From Solitalea lacus (GTDB lineage: Bacteria; Bacteroidota; Bacteroidia; Sphingobacteriales; Sphingobacteriaceae): a DNA stretch of 64,000 nucleotides. The stretch covers positions 4,080,200 through 4,144,199 of the forward strand of contig NZ_CP091740.1 of NCBI RefSeq assembly GCF_022014595.1. Reading direction: 5' to 3'. A program made the position numbers and the translations under genes. Below the pieces are notes generated by a model. That model ran no database searches. It was not told the origin of the DNA and was given only the letters and a program-made list of their open reading frames with translations. Positions within the stretch are counted from its first letter, which is position 1. Every line of letters begins with the position of its first letter. Positions 1 through 10,092 of the stretch are shown here, piece after piece.

Positions 1-30
1 CAGTAAAGGACCAAAGTTTAAGAGTTAATA

Positions 31-62
31 AAAAAGGTCGGAAGATACTTCCGACCCTTTTT
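31..62. terminator. Bidirectional rho-independent terminator
   Basis: A perfect 9-bp stem (GGTCGGAAG at 36-44, CTTCCGACC at 48-56) with a 3-base loop is flanked by an A-run on the left and a T-run on the right, so it can end transcripts from both sides. It lies just after the stop of the minus-strand ROK kinase gene. Confidence 0.85.
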
Positions 63-86
63 ATTAACCTATACTACTTATGAAAT

Positions 87-992
87 TTAATCAAAACAAA
101 GTGATGCTGCTCCCAACAACCCAGCATCATTACCCAAAGATGCTAAACGCAAATCAAGGTCTTTGAGGTAATAAGGAGTTAAAAAATATTCCAGTTGCTT
201 TTTTATACCAGGCTCAATAAATTCATAAGCTGCAGATAAGCCTCCGCCGATAATTATAGTTTTAATATCCATAATTCGGATAAATGCAACCAATCCCTCA
301 CCTAAAACTTCACCCACTTCAAAGAACACCTGACGGGCAAACTCATCACCCTCGTTTGCAGCAATAACTGTTTTAGTAGCTGAGGCCGGCTCTTCTCTTG
401 ACACCTTAGTATGTCCTGAATATTCTCTCAAACGGGTTTCAATCAAATTCAAGATCCCTTTTTTACCGATATTCTCTTCAAGGGTCTTATTATTGCGTGA
501 TGGGATATGCCCTAATTCCAAACCATTTCCATCTCCACCAGTAAAAACTTTTCGATCGATTACCGCAGCACTTCCAATACCGGTACCTAAAGTAATGAAG
601 CCATAGGTGTCAGGCGCCTTTTTTTTAGCAAAATGTAATTCACCTAAAGCAGCAGCATTGGCATCATTTTCAAGAAAAATATCCATATCAGGAAACCTAT
701 CTTCAAATGCCTTTAACAGCTTTACCCCATTAAGCTCAGGAATGGCTGTAATTTCAATCATAGCTGAGCGATCTTTAGTTATTGTACCCGGAAGACCAAT
801 ACCGATTCTTTTTACGTCTTTATGGTTGATAAGTCTATAAACCATTCGATCAAGCAGGTTTTCAACAAATTGACCGTTCTTTCTTAATTCGGCAGTCTCA
901 TAACTTTTAAAATCCTGAATCTCTCCTATATTATCAACGATTCCGGTTTTAACATGATTCCCACCCACATCTATTCCTAGGTATCTTTCCAT
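87..992 (-). CDS. ROK-family sugar kinase (glucokinase-like)
   Basis: A 301-residue cytoplasmic kinase of the ROK / actin-like ATPase fold, expected to phosphorylate glucose or a related hexose. The phosphate-binding motif GIDVGG is at residues 6-11, the catalytic Asp sits in LENDAN (about D110), the second glycine-rich segment GTGIGSA is near 136-142, and the ROK histidine is in ELGH (about H162). The CxCGxxGC zinc knuckle that normally follows this histidine in ROK repressors and many ROK kinases is absent; the region reads HIPSRNNKT. That pattern also occurs in polyphosphate-type glucokinases, so ATP versus polyphosphate as donor is open. It is a single gene with its own terminator. ROK kinase is secure; the exact sugar is not. 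Confidence 0.85.
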   Translation of the reverse strand: MERYLGIDVGGNHVKTGIVDNIGEIQDFKSYETAELRKNGQFVENLLDRMVYRLINHKDVKRIGIGLPGTITKDRSAMIEITAIPELNGVKLLKAFEDRFPDMDIFLENDANAAALGELHFAKKKAPDTYGFITLGTGIGSAAVIDRKVFTGGDGNGLELGHIPSRNNKTLEENIGKKGILNLIETRLREYSGHTKVSREEPASATKTVIAANEGDEFARQVFFEVGEVLGEGLVAFIRIMDIKTIIIGGGLSAAYEFIEPGIKKQLEYFLTPYYLKDLDLRLASLGNDAGLLGAASLCFD

Positions 993-1112
993 GTTTTAAT
1001 TTTTGTGAGGTAAATTTAATTATTCTTATGCTTTTTAAAAGCACTTCTTGTAAAGATTACACCTACCAATCATATCGGGTAACCAATTATAAGAAAGCAC
1101 ATTAAAATACAA

Positions 1113-2801
1113 TTAAGAAAGATACTTACCTACTATTGGCATTCTTCTTCCAATACCGAATGCTTTTGGCGACACTCTCAATATAGGTGGTGTTTGATGG
1201 CGTTTATATTCGTTAGTATTCACCAGCTTTAAAATTCGTTTTACCAAGACTTCGTCAACACCCTGAGCAATAATTTCTCGCGAACTTTTCCTTAACTCAA
1301 CGTATTGATAAAGTACTTTATCTAAAGCTTCATATTCAGGCAATGAGTCACTGTCCTTTTGGTCTGGACGAAGCTCTGCTGATGGCTCTTTAGTAATGAT
1401 GTTTTCAGGAATGATGATTCCGTTTCTGTTAATGTAACGAGCTAAGGCAAACACCTGTGTTTTGTACACATCTCCAATGACTGAAAGTCCGCCGCACATG
1501 TCGCCGTAAAGGGTTCCATAACCCACTGCATTTTCACTTTTATTTGATGTGTTAAGCAAAATATAGCCAAACTTATTGGATATTGCCATTAACAGCACCC
1601 CACGGATACGCGCCTGCATATTCTCTTCGGTAAGATTAAACGGCAAATCTTTAAACTGAGGTTTAAGAGCAGTTTGAAATGAATCAAAGATATCTTTAAT
1701 GGCAATCGTCTCATGCTTACAGCCAATGAGATTTATCATATCCATTGAGTCATCAACTGAATGATTTGTTGAATACTGCGAAGGCATTAAGACCGGCAAC
1801 ACATTATCCTTACCCAATGCCTCAGCAGCCAAAGCCAGCACTACTGCAGAGTCAATTCCGCCAGACATTCCTAAGGTAGCTTTGCTGAAACCAGACTTTT
1901 GGAAATAATCGCGAATGCCTAACACTAAGGCATTGTATATACGCTCAATGGTTTCAAGACCCGAAACATCAAGTGGTTTATCATTATCTTCATTTTGCCA
2001 GGCGCCCCCAATTGAAACTTCTTTGGCTTCAAATGCGCATAATCCGCTGTTAAATTCTACTATTGAAAAATCTTCTTCGAAATATTTTAACTCATCAATT
2101 AAATGTCCATTTGCATTCATTACCATCGAACCTCCGTCAAAAACCAACTCGGTTTGAGCACCAATATGATTTACGTAGATCAAGGGTAAATTATATTTCT
2201 CACAATTATTGCTCAACACCTCTAAACGATCTTCACGATGACGATAGTCGAAAGGTGATGCCGCAATATTAATCATCAAATCTGGACGGAGGTGAATCAA
2301 CTCGTCCATAGGAGCTTTTACATACAGCGGGTCTTCATCAACATTCCAAAGATCTTCACAAATGGTCAGAGCGATTTTCTTACCCATAAGTTCAACCAAC
2401 TCAAACTGCGTATTGGGCTCAAAATAGCGGTATTCGTCAAACACATCATAAGTAGGCAAAAGTGTTTTATGCACTTTAGCCTTTACTCGTCCTTTTTCTA
2501 AAAAGTACGCAGAGTTAAACAGGTTCTTGCCCTCAATCTTAGGATTTACAGAAGGACAACCCACAATGGCGGCAATTCCTTTACACTCAGCGGCAATAGC
2601 AACAACAGCTTTATCACATAGTTCAATGAACTCGGTAAATTCTAAAAAGTCACGCGCAGGATAACCACAAACTGCCAGTTCTGCAAACACCACTAAATCA
2701 ACCTTTTTTGCTTTGGCAGCATGTATAGTTTCAATAATCTTTTTTGTGTTTAATTCGAAATTACCTATGTGATAGTTTAATTGAGCTAGGGCTATTTTCA
2801 T
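1113..2801 (-). CDS. nadE: Glutamine-dependent NAD+ synthetase
   Basis: This 562-residue, two-domain enzyme performs the last step of NAD+ synthesis, amidating nicotinic acid adenine dinucleotide with ammonia released from glutamine. The N-terminal nitrilase-like glutaminase domain shows the Glu-Lys-Cys triad (about E41, K112 and C148 in TICED). The C-terminal synthetase domain starts near residue 285 and carries the ATP-pyrophosphatase loop SGGIDS at about 313-318. The length matches the two-domain class. It starts with MKIALAQLNY, the usual N-terminus. It is divergent from gldB; nadE and gldB are neighbours in other Bacteroidota too (recalled, not checked). Confidence 0.97.
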   Translation of the reverse strand: MKIALAQLNYHIGNFELNTKKIIETIHAAKAKKVDLVVFAELAVCGYPARDFLEFTEFIELCDKAVVAIAAECKGIAAIVGCPSVNPKIEGKNLFNSAYFLEKGRVKAKVHKTLLPTYDVFDEYRYFEPNTQFELVELMGKKIALTICEDLWNVDEDPLYVKAPMDELIHLRPDLMINIAASPFDYRHREDRLEVLSNNCEKYNLPLIYVNHIGAQTELVFDGGSMVMNANGHLIDELKYFEEDFSIVEFNSGLCAFEAKEVSIGGAWQNEDNDKPLDVSGLETIERIYNALVLGIRDYFQKSGFSKATLGMSGGIDSAVVLALAAEALGKDNVLPVLMPSQYSTNHSVDDSMDMINLIGCKHETIAIKDIFDSFQTALKPQFKDLPFNLTEENMQARIRGVLLMAISNKFGYILLNTSNKSENAVGYGTLYGDMCGGLSVIGDVYKTQVFALARYINRNGIIIPENIITKEPSAELRPDQKDSDSLPEYEALDKVLYQYVELRKSSREIIAQGVDEVLVKRILKLVNTNEYKRHQTPPILRVSPKAFGIGRRMPIVGKYLS

Positions 2802-3033
2802 AAAAGTTAACCTGTGTTTTCAAGTAAAAAAAAGAACTGAACAATTATTCTGTTATTGAGCAGCCTCTTTTTTGATTGACAAAGATAAATGAAAAAGGTT
2901 TCAAGCAGCCTTTAATTTGCATAGCTTTCAGAGTTTATCCATCCGGGTAGTTTTTAAAATAAAAGTTTACGTTATTAAAAGATCTTTACTCTTTGCTTTT
3001 CTTACTTTTATCTAATTTCTGACTTTAATAAGA

Positions 3034-3041
3034 TACCTTTG
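3034..3041 (+). promoter_or_regulatory. Bacteroidetes -7 box for gldB
   Basis: TACCTTTG matches the Bacteroidetes primary-sigma -7 consensus TAnnTTTG and lies 26 bases ahead of the gldB ATG. No clear -33 TTTG is visible. Confidence 0.55.
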
Positions 3042-3067
3042 TCTACATCAATTAAAACCAGATTTTT

Positions 3068-4096
3068 ATGCCGAAAATAAAAGTTACATTTACTTATCTA
3101 ATAACTTGTTTGCCTTTACTGGGGTTGTTTGGTTGTTATAATAACAAAAAGCACCCGGATGTATCCAACATCAACCTTACTATAAAAATAAACCGGTTTG
3201 AGAACGACCTTTTTAATTTAGACACTACTAATATTGCCCAATCTGCTGCTCAGCTCCGTAAAAAATACCCTGATTTTTACTCAGTCTATTTCCGTAACAT
3301 TTTACGCAGCAATGATCCTAATGATCCCAACAACTTGCAGCTGATACAAATGATTAGAAACAATCATGATTTTAAACTGCTCAAACATGATGTTGATTCG
3401 GTATATCCGCAATTACAAAACGTTGAAGAACAGTTTACTGATGCTTTCAAGTACTATAAATATTATTTCCCTAAAGGCAATGTGCCACAACTTGTTAGTT
3501 ATATTGCTGATTTTCAACTGGGAGCCAGTACAGTAAATAATACATTGGCCGTTGAATTGGATATGTTTATGGGCAAAGGCTATCGTTTTTACCAGTCGAA
3601 AAATGTCAACCTTCCTAATTTTATTCAACGCAAATTAAATAAAGACCACATTGTACCTACAGCAATGAAAGCTTTTGCTCAGCAATTGTACCCTTTGGAT
3701 GAAACCGACAAAACCCTGCTTCATCAGATGATTTATCAGGGCAAAATTTTATACTTTTTGGATAATATTTTGCCAGATATGCCGGATTCTGCAAAAATCG
3801 GTTTTTCACAAAAACAAATTGACTGGTGTAACACTTATAAAGCTGATGTGTGGACTGATTTAATGGCGCAAAATATTTTGTATTCGACCGACGAGCTGAA
3901 ATATGCAAAATACTTGAACGATGCCCCATTTACCTCGGGCCTAGAAAATGACTCTGCACCAATGTTAGGAGTTTGGACAGGATGGCAAATTGTTCGTCAA
4001 TATATGAATGAACATCCTGAGATAACACTGGCACAATTAATGAGCGAATCAGATAGTCAGAAGATATTAAAGGATTCGAAGTATAAACCTAAATAA
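3068..4096 (+). CDS. gldB: Gliding motility lipoprotein GldB
   Basis: A 342-residue predicted lipoprotein with a signal peptide ending in LLGLFGC (lipobox Cys about residue 23), so it is exported and lipid-anchored. The body carries the GldB pattern: INRFENDLF near residue 40, KYPDFYSVYFRNIL near 67-81, and a C-terminal segment with WTGWQIVRQYMNEHPEITL. GldB is required for gliding and for stability of the type IX secretion machinery in Flavobacterium. No gldC lies next to it here; the following gene is a patatin-like lipase. Other T9SS genes (gldK-N, porW) are in the same window, so the protein probably acts with that machine. Identification is by motif reading. Confidence 0.9.
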   Translation: MPKIKVTFTYLITCLPLLGLFGCYNNKKHPDVSNINLTIKINRFENDLFNLDTTNIAQSAAQLRKKYPDFYSVYFRNILRSNDPNDPNNLQLIQMIRNNHDFKLLKHDVDSVYPQLQNVEEQFTDAFKYYKYYFPKGNVPQLVSYIADFQLGASTVNNTLAVELDMFMGKGYRFYQSKNVNLPNFIQRKLNKDHIVPTAMKAFAQQLYPLDETDKTLLHQMIYQGKILYFLDNILPDMPDSAKIGFSQKQIDWCNTYKADVWTDLMAQNILYSTDELKYAKYLNDAPFTSGLENDSAPMLGVWTGWQIVRQYMNEHPEITLAQLMSESDSQKILKDSKYKPK

Positions 4097-4178
4097 AGTA
4101 ATAAGTACTGAGTAAGGTTAAGACGAAAACTGACAATGTAATCATTACCTACTCATAAAACCTTCAACTTAAAACTTT

Positions 4179-4970
4179 ATGAAGATTGGATTTGTTATGT
4201 CGGGCGGTGGTATCCGCGGAATTGCGCACCTTGGTGTTGCAAAGGCCTTGTATGAAGCTGGTTTAACCTTTACGAAGATCTCCGGCACAAGTGCAGGGGC
4301 CATTGTGGGCTCCTTTTTGGCTAATGGTTACCAACCTGATTATATCTTAAACATGTTTAAGGTCACCAACCTGTTTAAATACATCAAACCTACCATTAAG
4401 GGCTTTGGATTGCTTTCATTACAAAACACTGAGGTTTTATACCATCAGTTTTTACCTAAAACCTTTGAAGAACTGAAAATACCATTAGTTGTGGCTACAA
4501 CAGACTTGGGCAATGCCCGAGTTACCTATTTTTCTTCTGGTGAATTAATTAAACCTATACAGGCTTCAAGTTGCATTCCTGCCGTTTTTAAACCGATTGA
4601 AATTGACGGCAAATTATATGTAGATGGTGGTTTACTTGATAATTTTCCGGTAGAAGTTATCATGGACGATTGTGATTTCATTATTGGTTCATGCTGTAAC
4701 CATCTGGAAAAGATTGACCACGTTAATGGAATCAAATCGGTAATTGAACGTTCAGTGGTTATCAGTCTCAACTCACGCACCGAAAGCAAAAAGCGTTTTT
4801 GCAACGTAATTATTGAGCCCAAGGGCTTAGGCGCAACCAGCCTGTTCCATGTAAAGCGCACAGATGAAATCTTCGAATTGGGCTATAAAGCAGCCAAGGA
4901 AGAATTAAAAAACAACCAGGACCTGAAAGATGCCATCAAGAGCTTTAAAGAACTACAGTTAGAAAAATAA
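4179..4970 (+). CDS. Patatin-like phospholipase (RssA type)
   Basis: A 263-residue protein without signal peptide. It has the complete patatin hydrolase signature: oxyanion loop GGGIRG at residues 9-14, nucleophile motif GTSAG with Ser about 38, and the catalytic Asp in VDGG (about D149), giving a Ser-Asp dyad. It should hydrolyse acyl esters of lipids in the cytoplasm; the physiological lipid is unknown. It lies 82 bases after gldB on the same strand, with a TTAC/GAGTA-rich spacer, so it could be co-transcribed. Length is normal for short bacterial patatins. Confidence 0.9.
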   Translation: MKIGFVMSGGGIRGIAHLGVAKALYEAGLTFTKISGTSAGAIVGSFLANGYQPDYILNMFKVTNLFKYIKPTIKGFGLLSLQNTEVLYHQFLPKTFEELKIPLVVATTDLGNARVTYFSSGELIKPIQASSCIPAVFKPIEIDGKLYVDGGLLDNFPVEVIMDDCDFIIGSCCNHLEKIDHVNGIKSVIERSVVISLNSRTESKKRFCNVIIEPKGLGATSLFHVKRTDEIFELGYKAAKEELKNNQDLKDAIKSFKELQLEK

Positions 4971-5065
4971 GTAAACTCAACTGTAACATTTTTCAAGCAG
5001 TTTAACTAAAACAAAACCGTAATGCTTTCCGTTTCGTAACTAAAACTGAACAAAAATTCAGTAAG

Positions 5066-5566
5066 ATGAAAACGTTAAAAATAACATTGTTAATTACACT
5101 GATACTGATAACAAGCGGGCTCACCGCTTGCGCTCAACAAAAAAACACAGATCCCAAAACTGAAAAGAAGATGAGTTATAAAGTTCACAAAACGGATGAG
5201 GAGTGGAAAAAAGAACTAACTCCTGAGCAATATTCGGTATTACGCCAAAAGGGTACAGAAAGACCTTTTACCGGAAAATATGATAAGTTCTTCGAAAAAG
5301 GATCGTACCACTGTGCCGCATGTAATGCCAAACTGTTTGAATCGGGCACCAAATTCGATTCTCACTGTGGATGGCCAAGCTTTGATAATGCCATAGCCGG
5401 AACAGTTGAGTATCATAAAGACTTAAGTTATGGAATGGTACGCACCGAGGTTACCTGTGCAAATTGCGGTGGTCATTTGGGCCATGTATTTGAAGATGGA
5501 CCAACCTCCACAGGAGATCGCTATTGCATTAACTCTGTTTCGTTGAAATTTGTGCCGGAGAAGTAA
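5066..5566 (+). CDS. msrB: Peptide-methionine (R)-S-oxide reductase, lipoprotein form
   Basis: A 166-residue MsrB that reduces methionine-R-sulfoxide in proteins. Two CxxC zinc pairs (about C83/C86 and C131/C134), the HCGWPSF motif and the catalytic Cys in DRYCINS (about C154) are all present. A 35-residue extension precedes the usual cytosolic start ([12 protein letters not shown]) and is a lipoprotein signal with lipobox LTAC (Cys about 22), so the enzyme should act at the cell envelope. The upstream spacer contains TTTCGTAAC, reminiscent of ECF-type -35 elements but unproven. It converges on ppc across a shared terminator. Confidence 0.95.
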   Translation: MKTLKITLLITLILITSGLTACAQQKNTDPKTEKKMSYKVHKTDEEWKKELTPEQYSVLRQKGTERPFTGKYDKFFEKGSYHCAACNAKLFESGTKFDSHCGWPSFDNAIAGTVEYHKDLSYGMVRTEVTCANCGGHLGHVFEDGPTSTGDRYCINSVSLKFVPEK

Positions 5567-5595
5567 CATTAATCACTTAAGTACACACTATTCAT

Positions 5596-5640
5596 AAAAA
5601 CAAAACCGCTGTAAAAAAAAGTACAGCGGTTTTGTTTTTA
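5596..5640. terminator. Bidirectional terminator between msrB and ppc
   Basis: CCGCTGTA (5606-5613) pairs with TACAGCGG (5622-5629) around an A-rich loop; the arms extend into complementary AAAACAAAA and TTTTGTTTT, giving a T-run on either strand. It serves convergent msrB (+) and ppc (-). Confidence 0.85.
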
Positions 5641-5657
5641 TCTCTACAGAAGCTTAC

Positions 5658-8447
5658 TTATCCCGTTGTTCCCAATGCACTTGCAATAGCATTAATTGAA
5701 GTCAACAAAGTAATCAGCACATTTTCTGTTTCCACCACAGAGCTTCCTTTTTGCTTCATCTCTCTCCACTCCTTCAACAGATTAATCTGACTTAGATGCA
5801 ATGGCTTTAATGCTACAGCCCGCAGTTGTGTTGAATAGTAACGGTTTTTACGACGCTCTTCAAAAGAACGGTCTTGTAGTTTAGCAAGCATCTCACGTGT
5901 TCTGGATAACTCATCCAGCAACAAGGCTAATATCTCTTCTTTTGCTTCAATAATTGTCATTAAATCAGCATAAGCTGAAATGATTTCTTCATCGGTGGAG
6001 TCTAATGATGACTCAACATTAGTAAACACATAACGAACCAAAGGATCTGAATTTAACGCATCTTTTAATTGTTTAAACTGTTCAGGTTGTTCGTTAAATA
6101 ATCGTTCCAATGTATAACCTACGCCATACCAGCTCGTCATATTACAGCGGGTTTGGTTCCAACTGAACACCCAGGGAATAGCACGCAAATCTGCCAGGGT
6201 ACGTTCTCCTGTTCTTCTCGCCGGACGCGAACCAATACGGCTTGACTCAATTGCATCAATTGGGGTGGCCTGGCTAAAGAAATGAATAAAATTAGGCCGA
6301 TGGATTAAATCGCCATAAAATGAACAGCTTTCTTTTGCCATCCACTCAAATATTGCGGCCAAAGGATGAGGTTGACGCTCCGTATGCTGGTGCAATAAGG
6401 TAGAGGCTGTTGTACCTGCCAATAACAATTCAAGGTTATAGCTGGCGTTCATTTTATTGGCATATTTCTGCTCAATAGTTTCCCCCTGTTCTGTCTCTCG
6501 TAAATCGCCTTGCAGTGCAGAATGCGGCAACGCCTGGATAAACCAATTTGCCGGACCGGCTCCACGACTTACCGAACCTCCTCGACCATGGAAGAAACGG
6601 ACACAAACACCATGCTTACGACCAATTTCAGCCAATTCATACTGCGCTTTATACAACGACCATTGCGAAGCCAAAATACCACCGTCTTTATTACTATCGC
6701 TATAACCTACCATTATCATTTGTACTGGTTCTTGTCCGCCAGCTTGTCTGCTTTGATACGCCAAGCTTCGCTGGGTAACAGGATGGCCGAGGAAGGTATC
6801 CATAATAGCCAAGCTATTATTTAAATCGTCAATGGTTTCAAACAACGGAACAACCGGCAGATGACAAACCAAGCCTTCCTCGGTAAATTCAGAAAGACCT
6901 GCTTCTCGTTGCAACAGGTAAACAGCCAGCAAGTCTGAAACGCTTCGGGTCATGCTAACAATGAGTGAACCAATTGCATCAGCTCCATATTTTTCAACAT
7001 GCTTGGCCAGTTCGTCATAAGTTTTCAGTACAGCACTAGCGTTTTCCTGCAATTTTATAGAAGGGTGAACGAACGGGCGGTTATACTGCAATTCGCAGTT
7101 AAGGAACATTTGTTTACGTTCTTCTGTCCACTCCGCATAATTGTCGCCTTGCAAAGCGCTCGCTTGCAATAATTGGTTAATGGCTTTGTCATGATAAGCT
7201 GAATTCTGACGCACATCTAACTTGGCCAAATGAAATCCGAAAGTATCGACTACCCGAATAGCATTGTTAAGATAACCCAATGCAGCGCGCTTGGCTCCAT
7301 ATTTTATCATCGACTGACGCAGGAGTACCAAGTCGTTCAATAATTCATTTGCATATTTATATCCTACCTCAACCTCTTTAATTTCAATAAGGTGATTTCG
7401 TTTAACCTTAACAGGCAACATGGCCAAACAAAGGTTAATAAACTGACGGAATGCTTCTCCTGAATTTCGGAAAAATGCATCATCGCCTTCTTTTCCTAAA
7501 ATGGCCCTCATTTCAAGCATACGCTGTTGTAAAGCAGCATCTGCATCTTCAAAGGGATGAGTAAAGCTTAACTTTCTTACCAACTCCAGCAATGATCGTC
7601 TGATAACCACAAATGCATTTAAACGGAGGGTTTTAAGAGCCTCTGCAGTTACCTGATCAGTTACCAAAGGATGCCCGTCCCGGTCGCCGCCAACCCAGTT
7701 ACCAAAAGAAATCTTAGGTCGATTTCTGATATCCTGTATTAATTCAATGTCAAAACCTGCATCAACCCAAGCCTGTTCTAACCTGCTATCTAGAATTGGT
7801 AAAACTTCAGGAAACACATTAGTTAGGTAGTGTAACACATTTCTCAACTCCGATTCAACATTAGGCTTTTCCAGGTAGATTTCACCGGTACGCCATAGTG
7901 TATCTAGTATCAGCTTAATTTCATTCCGAATTTGCTCTTGTTCCAGTCCGGTAAACATTGTATTCTGGCGTTGCACCAACAATAAATAGAGTTGGCGATG
8001 ATGCTCCAATACTGTAATACGTTTCGCTTCAGTTGGATGCGCAGTTAAAACCGGCTCAACTTTTATTGCATTAAGTTTTCCAGCAATTGCGCTTGAATCA
8101 AGCCCTTTTTCTTTTAATGCATTAAGTTTTTGTGCCCATAAGCCATTAGCACTTTTCAACTGTTCATTCTCCTTTTTACGGCGATGCTGAACAGCCCCAT
8201 TAACTTCTATGAGATTGAGAACATGGAAAACCATGGAATACAACTGAATATGCTTAATTGAAAGCTCTTCACTCTTGGGAATTTCATCATGTATCCAAGG
8301 AATAAAACGGGCAAGTTCCTTTTCGCCGCTTTCTTCCAAGACCTCTTTAAAACAGGTCAAAATAAATTCCAAATCATGAAAAGAATTGCCCATCCGCTCT
8401 TTCGCCAAATGCAAATCATTCAGTAATGTTTCACTCAGGTGTTCCAT
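5658..8447 (-). CDS. ppc: Phosphoenolpyruvate carboxylase
   Basis: A 929-residue cytoplasmic enzyme that carboxylates PEP with bicarbonate to oxaloacetate, refilling the TCA cycle. The active-site His is in VLTAHPTEAKR (about H137), the second signature GYSDSNKDGG lies near residue 580, and the glycine-rich catalytic loop FHGRGGSVSRG near 618. The C-terminus ends in TG, close to the usual conserved tail. Length agrees with bacterial PEPC (880-940). The gene is monocistronic: a terminator follows its stop and a 255-base spacer separates it from the ethanolamine-type operon. Confidence 0.97.
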   Translation of the reverse strand: MEHLSETLLNDLHLAKERMGNSFHDLEFILTCFKEVLEESGEKELARFIPWIHDEIPKSEELSIKHIQLYSMVFHVLNLIEVNGAVQHRRKKENEQLKSANGLWAQKLNALKEKGLDSSAIAGKLNAIKVEPVLTAHPTEAKRITVLEHHRQLYLLLVQRQNTMFTGLEQEQIRNEIKLILDTLWRTGEIYLEKPNVESELRNVLHYLTNVFPEVLPILDSRLEQAWVDAGFDIELIQDIRNRPKISFGNWVGGDRDGHPLVTDQVTAEALKTLRLNAFVVIRRSLLELVRKLSFTHPFEDADAALQQRMLEMRAILGKEGDDAFFRNSGEAFRQFINLCLAMLPVKVKRNHLIEIKEVEVGYKYANELLNDLVLLRQSMIKYGAKRAALGYLNNAIRVVDTFGFHLAKLDVRQNSAYHDKAINQLLQASALQGDNYAEWTEERKQMFLNCELQYNRPFVHPSIKLQENASAVLKTYDELAKHVEKYGADAIGSLIVSMTRSVSDLLAVYLLQREAGLSEFTEEGLVCHLPVVPLFETIDDLNNSLAIMDTFLGHPVTQRSLAYQSRQAGGQEPVQMIMVGYSDSNKDGGILASQWSLYKAQYELAEIGRKHGVCVRFFHGRGGSVSRGAGPANWFIQALPHSALQGDLRETEQGETIEQKYANKMNASYNLELLLAGTTASTLLHQHTERQPHPLAAIFEWMAKESCSFYGDLIHRPNFIHFFSQATPIDAIESSRIGSRPARRTGERTLADLRAIPWVFSWNQTRCNMTSWYGVGYTLERLFNEQPEQFKQLKDALNSDPLVRYVFTNVESSLDSTDEEIISAYADLMTIIEAKEEILALLLDELSRTREMLAKLQDRSFEERRKNRYYSTQLRAVALKPLHLSQINLLKEWREMKQKGSSVVETENVLITLLTSINAIASALGTTG

Positions 8448-8592
8448 TGCGTTTAAATTGAATATAACCGCAAATTAACAATTATTGTTATTCTATCAAT
8501 ATTTAATTTAATTTATTAACAATTTAATATACTTTCAATCAAAAGCATGCAAGCATCAAAAAACACCCCCCCCCATTCACTTAAAAGAAAAA

Positions 8593-8640
8593 AGCCCGGT
8601 CCAAATTAGACTACCTCCAAAAGTTTAGACACTTGGGGCT
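8593..8640. repeat. Probable insertion-sequence end remnant, copy 1
   Basis: The segment containing CCTCCAAAAGTTTAGACACT (8614-8633) resembles a second copy at 49757-49780 that differs by a few bases. CTCCAAAAAGTTAGACA-like strings are recalled as terminal repeats of IS3-family elements. No transposase coding is left here. It lies between ppc and the aldehyde dehydrogenase gene. Confidence 0.4.
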
Positions 8641-8670
8641 GCTTAATTTTAAACCGTGGCTTTATTTAAA

Positions 8671-8702
8671 CTTATTGGAAAACATTGCCAATAAGAAAAC
8701 CA
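8671..8702 (-). terminator. Candidate terminator of the five-gene operon
   Basis: CTTATTGG (8671-8678) and CCAATAAG (8688-8695) form a perfect 8-bp stem directly after the stop of the last operon gene. The minus-strand tail is only moderately T-rich, so termination strength is uncertain. Confidence 0.5.
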
Positions 8703-10067
8703 TTAATTCCTTAAATGCCAAGCTTTGAGTTTTGTAAATACTCGAAAGCCCTGATGCGAAAGTGTGGCTCCAATACCCGAATGTTTGCGACCACTCCATG
8801 GCAGTGCCGCACTCACACGATCGCAGCAATTCCAATAGCCGGTTCCAGCATTTATTTGCTCCAATATTTTCTTTGCTCGTCCTTCATCACTGGAATAAAC
8901 GGCTGCCGTAAGCCCATATTGGGTATCCTGCATAAGCGTTAAAGCTTCCGCATCGTCTTTCACTTTCATGATGCCGATAACAGGGCCAAAACTTTCTTCC
9001 TGCATTATTTTCATAGTATTAGTCACTCCAATTAAAACCGTTGGTTCAAAATAATATCCCTTTCCTTCACAACGTTTACCCCCTGTTAATACTGTAGCAC
9101 CTTTGGCGAGTGCATCGTCAATCTGATGCTCCAAAATGGCTATTTGATCCTTGCGGGTTAATGGCCCGATATACACACCTTGCCCAGTAGGCTCTCCCAC
9201 CTTCCACGATTGAACTTCTTTTAAAAATGCCTCTACATATTGATCATAAATTTTTTCATGTACGTAGATACGCTCCACAGCACAACAGCTCTGACCGTTA
9301 TTATAGAATGCCCCATCAGCTGTTGCCTCCGCCACAGCAATAATATCCTGTACATCATCTGCTACATAAAGTGGATCTTTTCCTCCTAATTCCAATTGAC
9401 AAGGCACCATTTTAGAGGCTACACATTCATAAATATGTTTTCCGGTTTTATAAGATCCGGTAAAAAAGTAGCCGTCAAACTCCATATCCAGCAATAGCTC
9501 TCCTGTATCTTTTCCGCCAATGGCCACCTGAAAAACATCTTCGGGAACCCCTGCTTTTTTTAATAATTTCTCTATTTGTAACCCAGTTAGAGAGGCATAC
9601 TCAGAAGGCTTATACATAACTACATTGCCCGCCAATAACGCTGGAACAAAAACATTAACTCCTACCAGATAAGGGTAATTCCAAGCTGATATATTACAAA
9701 CAACACCCAAAGGCTCGTACGATATTTTTTCTATTAGACCTTCTTCAAAGGTCATAAGTTCATCTGTTAAATACTTTTCAGCATTCTTGAGCATCCAATC
9801 AATTCGACGTCTTGCTCCTTTTAGCTCATTTCGGGATTGTTGCATAGGTTTTCCCACTTCAGCAGTAAGGATGCCTGCTAAGTGTTCGCTATCATTTTCC
9901 AGCAAATTGCAAAAATTACGCAGTAGCTCAATCCGAACTTCCAAAGGCTTCTGGGCCCAACTAGGTTGTGCTGCTTGTAAGAGCTGAAATTTTATCGATA
10001 GGGAATCCTGGCCGTCTTCTTTTAGTGTAGTTATGATTTCTTCGGAGGCTGGGTTAATGACATTCAT
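8703..10067 (-). CDS. NAD(P)+-dependent aldehyde dehydrogenase
   Basis: A 454-residue ALDH-superfamily enzyme. The general-base Glu is in LELGGK (about E226), the catalytic Cys in NNGQSC (about C261), the cofactor segment PWNYP-like SAWNYPY near residues 127-133, and EESFGPV near 345. It is the fifth gene of the operon starting with the permease at 14689. In the pathway proposed here it would oxidise gamma-glutamyl-acetaldehyde (a gamma-glutamylated aminoaldehyde) to gamma-glutamylglycine, the position PuuC holds in the putrescine pathway. The fold and activity class are clear; the substrate is inferred only from neighbours. It is slightly shorter than typical 480-500-residue ALDHs but complete at both ends. 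Confidence 0.93.
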   Translation of the reverse strand: MNVINPASEEIITTLKEDGQDSLSIKFQLLQAAQPSWAQKPLEVRIELLRNFCNLLENDSEHLAGILTAEVGKPMQQSRNELKGARRRIDWMLKNAEKYLTDELMTFEEGLIEKISYEPLGVVCNISAWNYPYLVGVNVFVPALLAGNVVMYKPSEYASLTGLQIEKLLKKAGVPEDVFQVAIGGKDTGELLLDMEFDGYFFTGSYKTGKHIYECVASKMVPCQLELGGKDPLYVADDVQDIIAVAEATADGAFYNNGQSCCAVERIYVHEKIYDQYVEAFLKEVQSWKVGEPTGQGVYIGPLTRKDQIAILEHQIDDALAKGATVLTGGKRCEGKGYYFEPTVLIGVTNTMKIMQEESFGPVIGIMKVKDDAEALTLMQDTQYGLTAAVYSSDEGRAKKILEQINAGTGYWNCCDRVSAALPWSGRKHSGIGATLSHQGFRVFTKLKAWHLRN

Positions 10068-10092
10068 TGGAGTTATTTTGGGAATTTGTTCT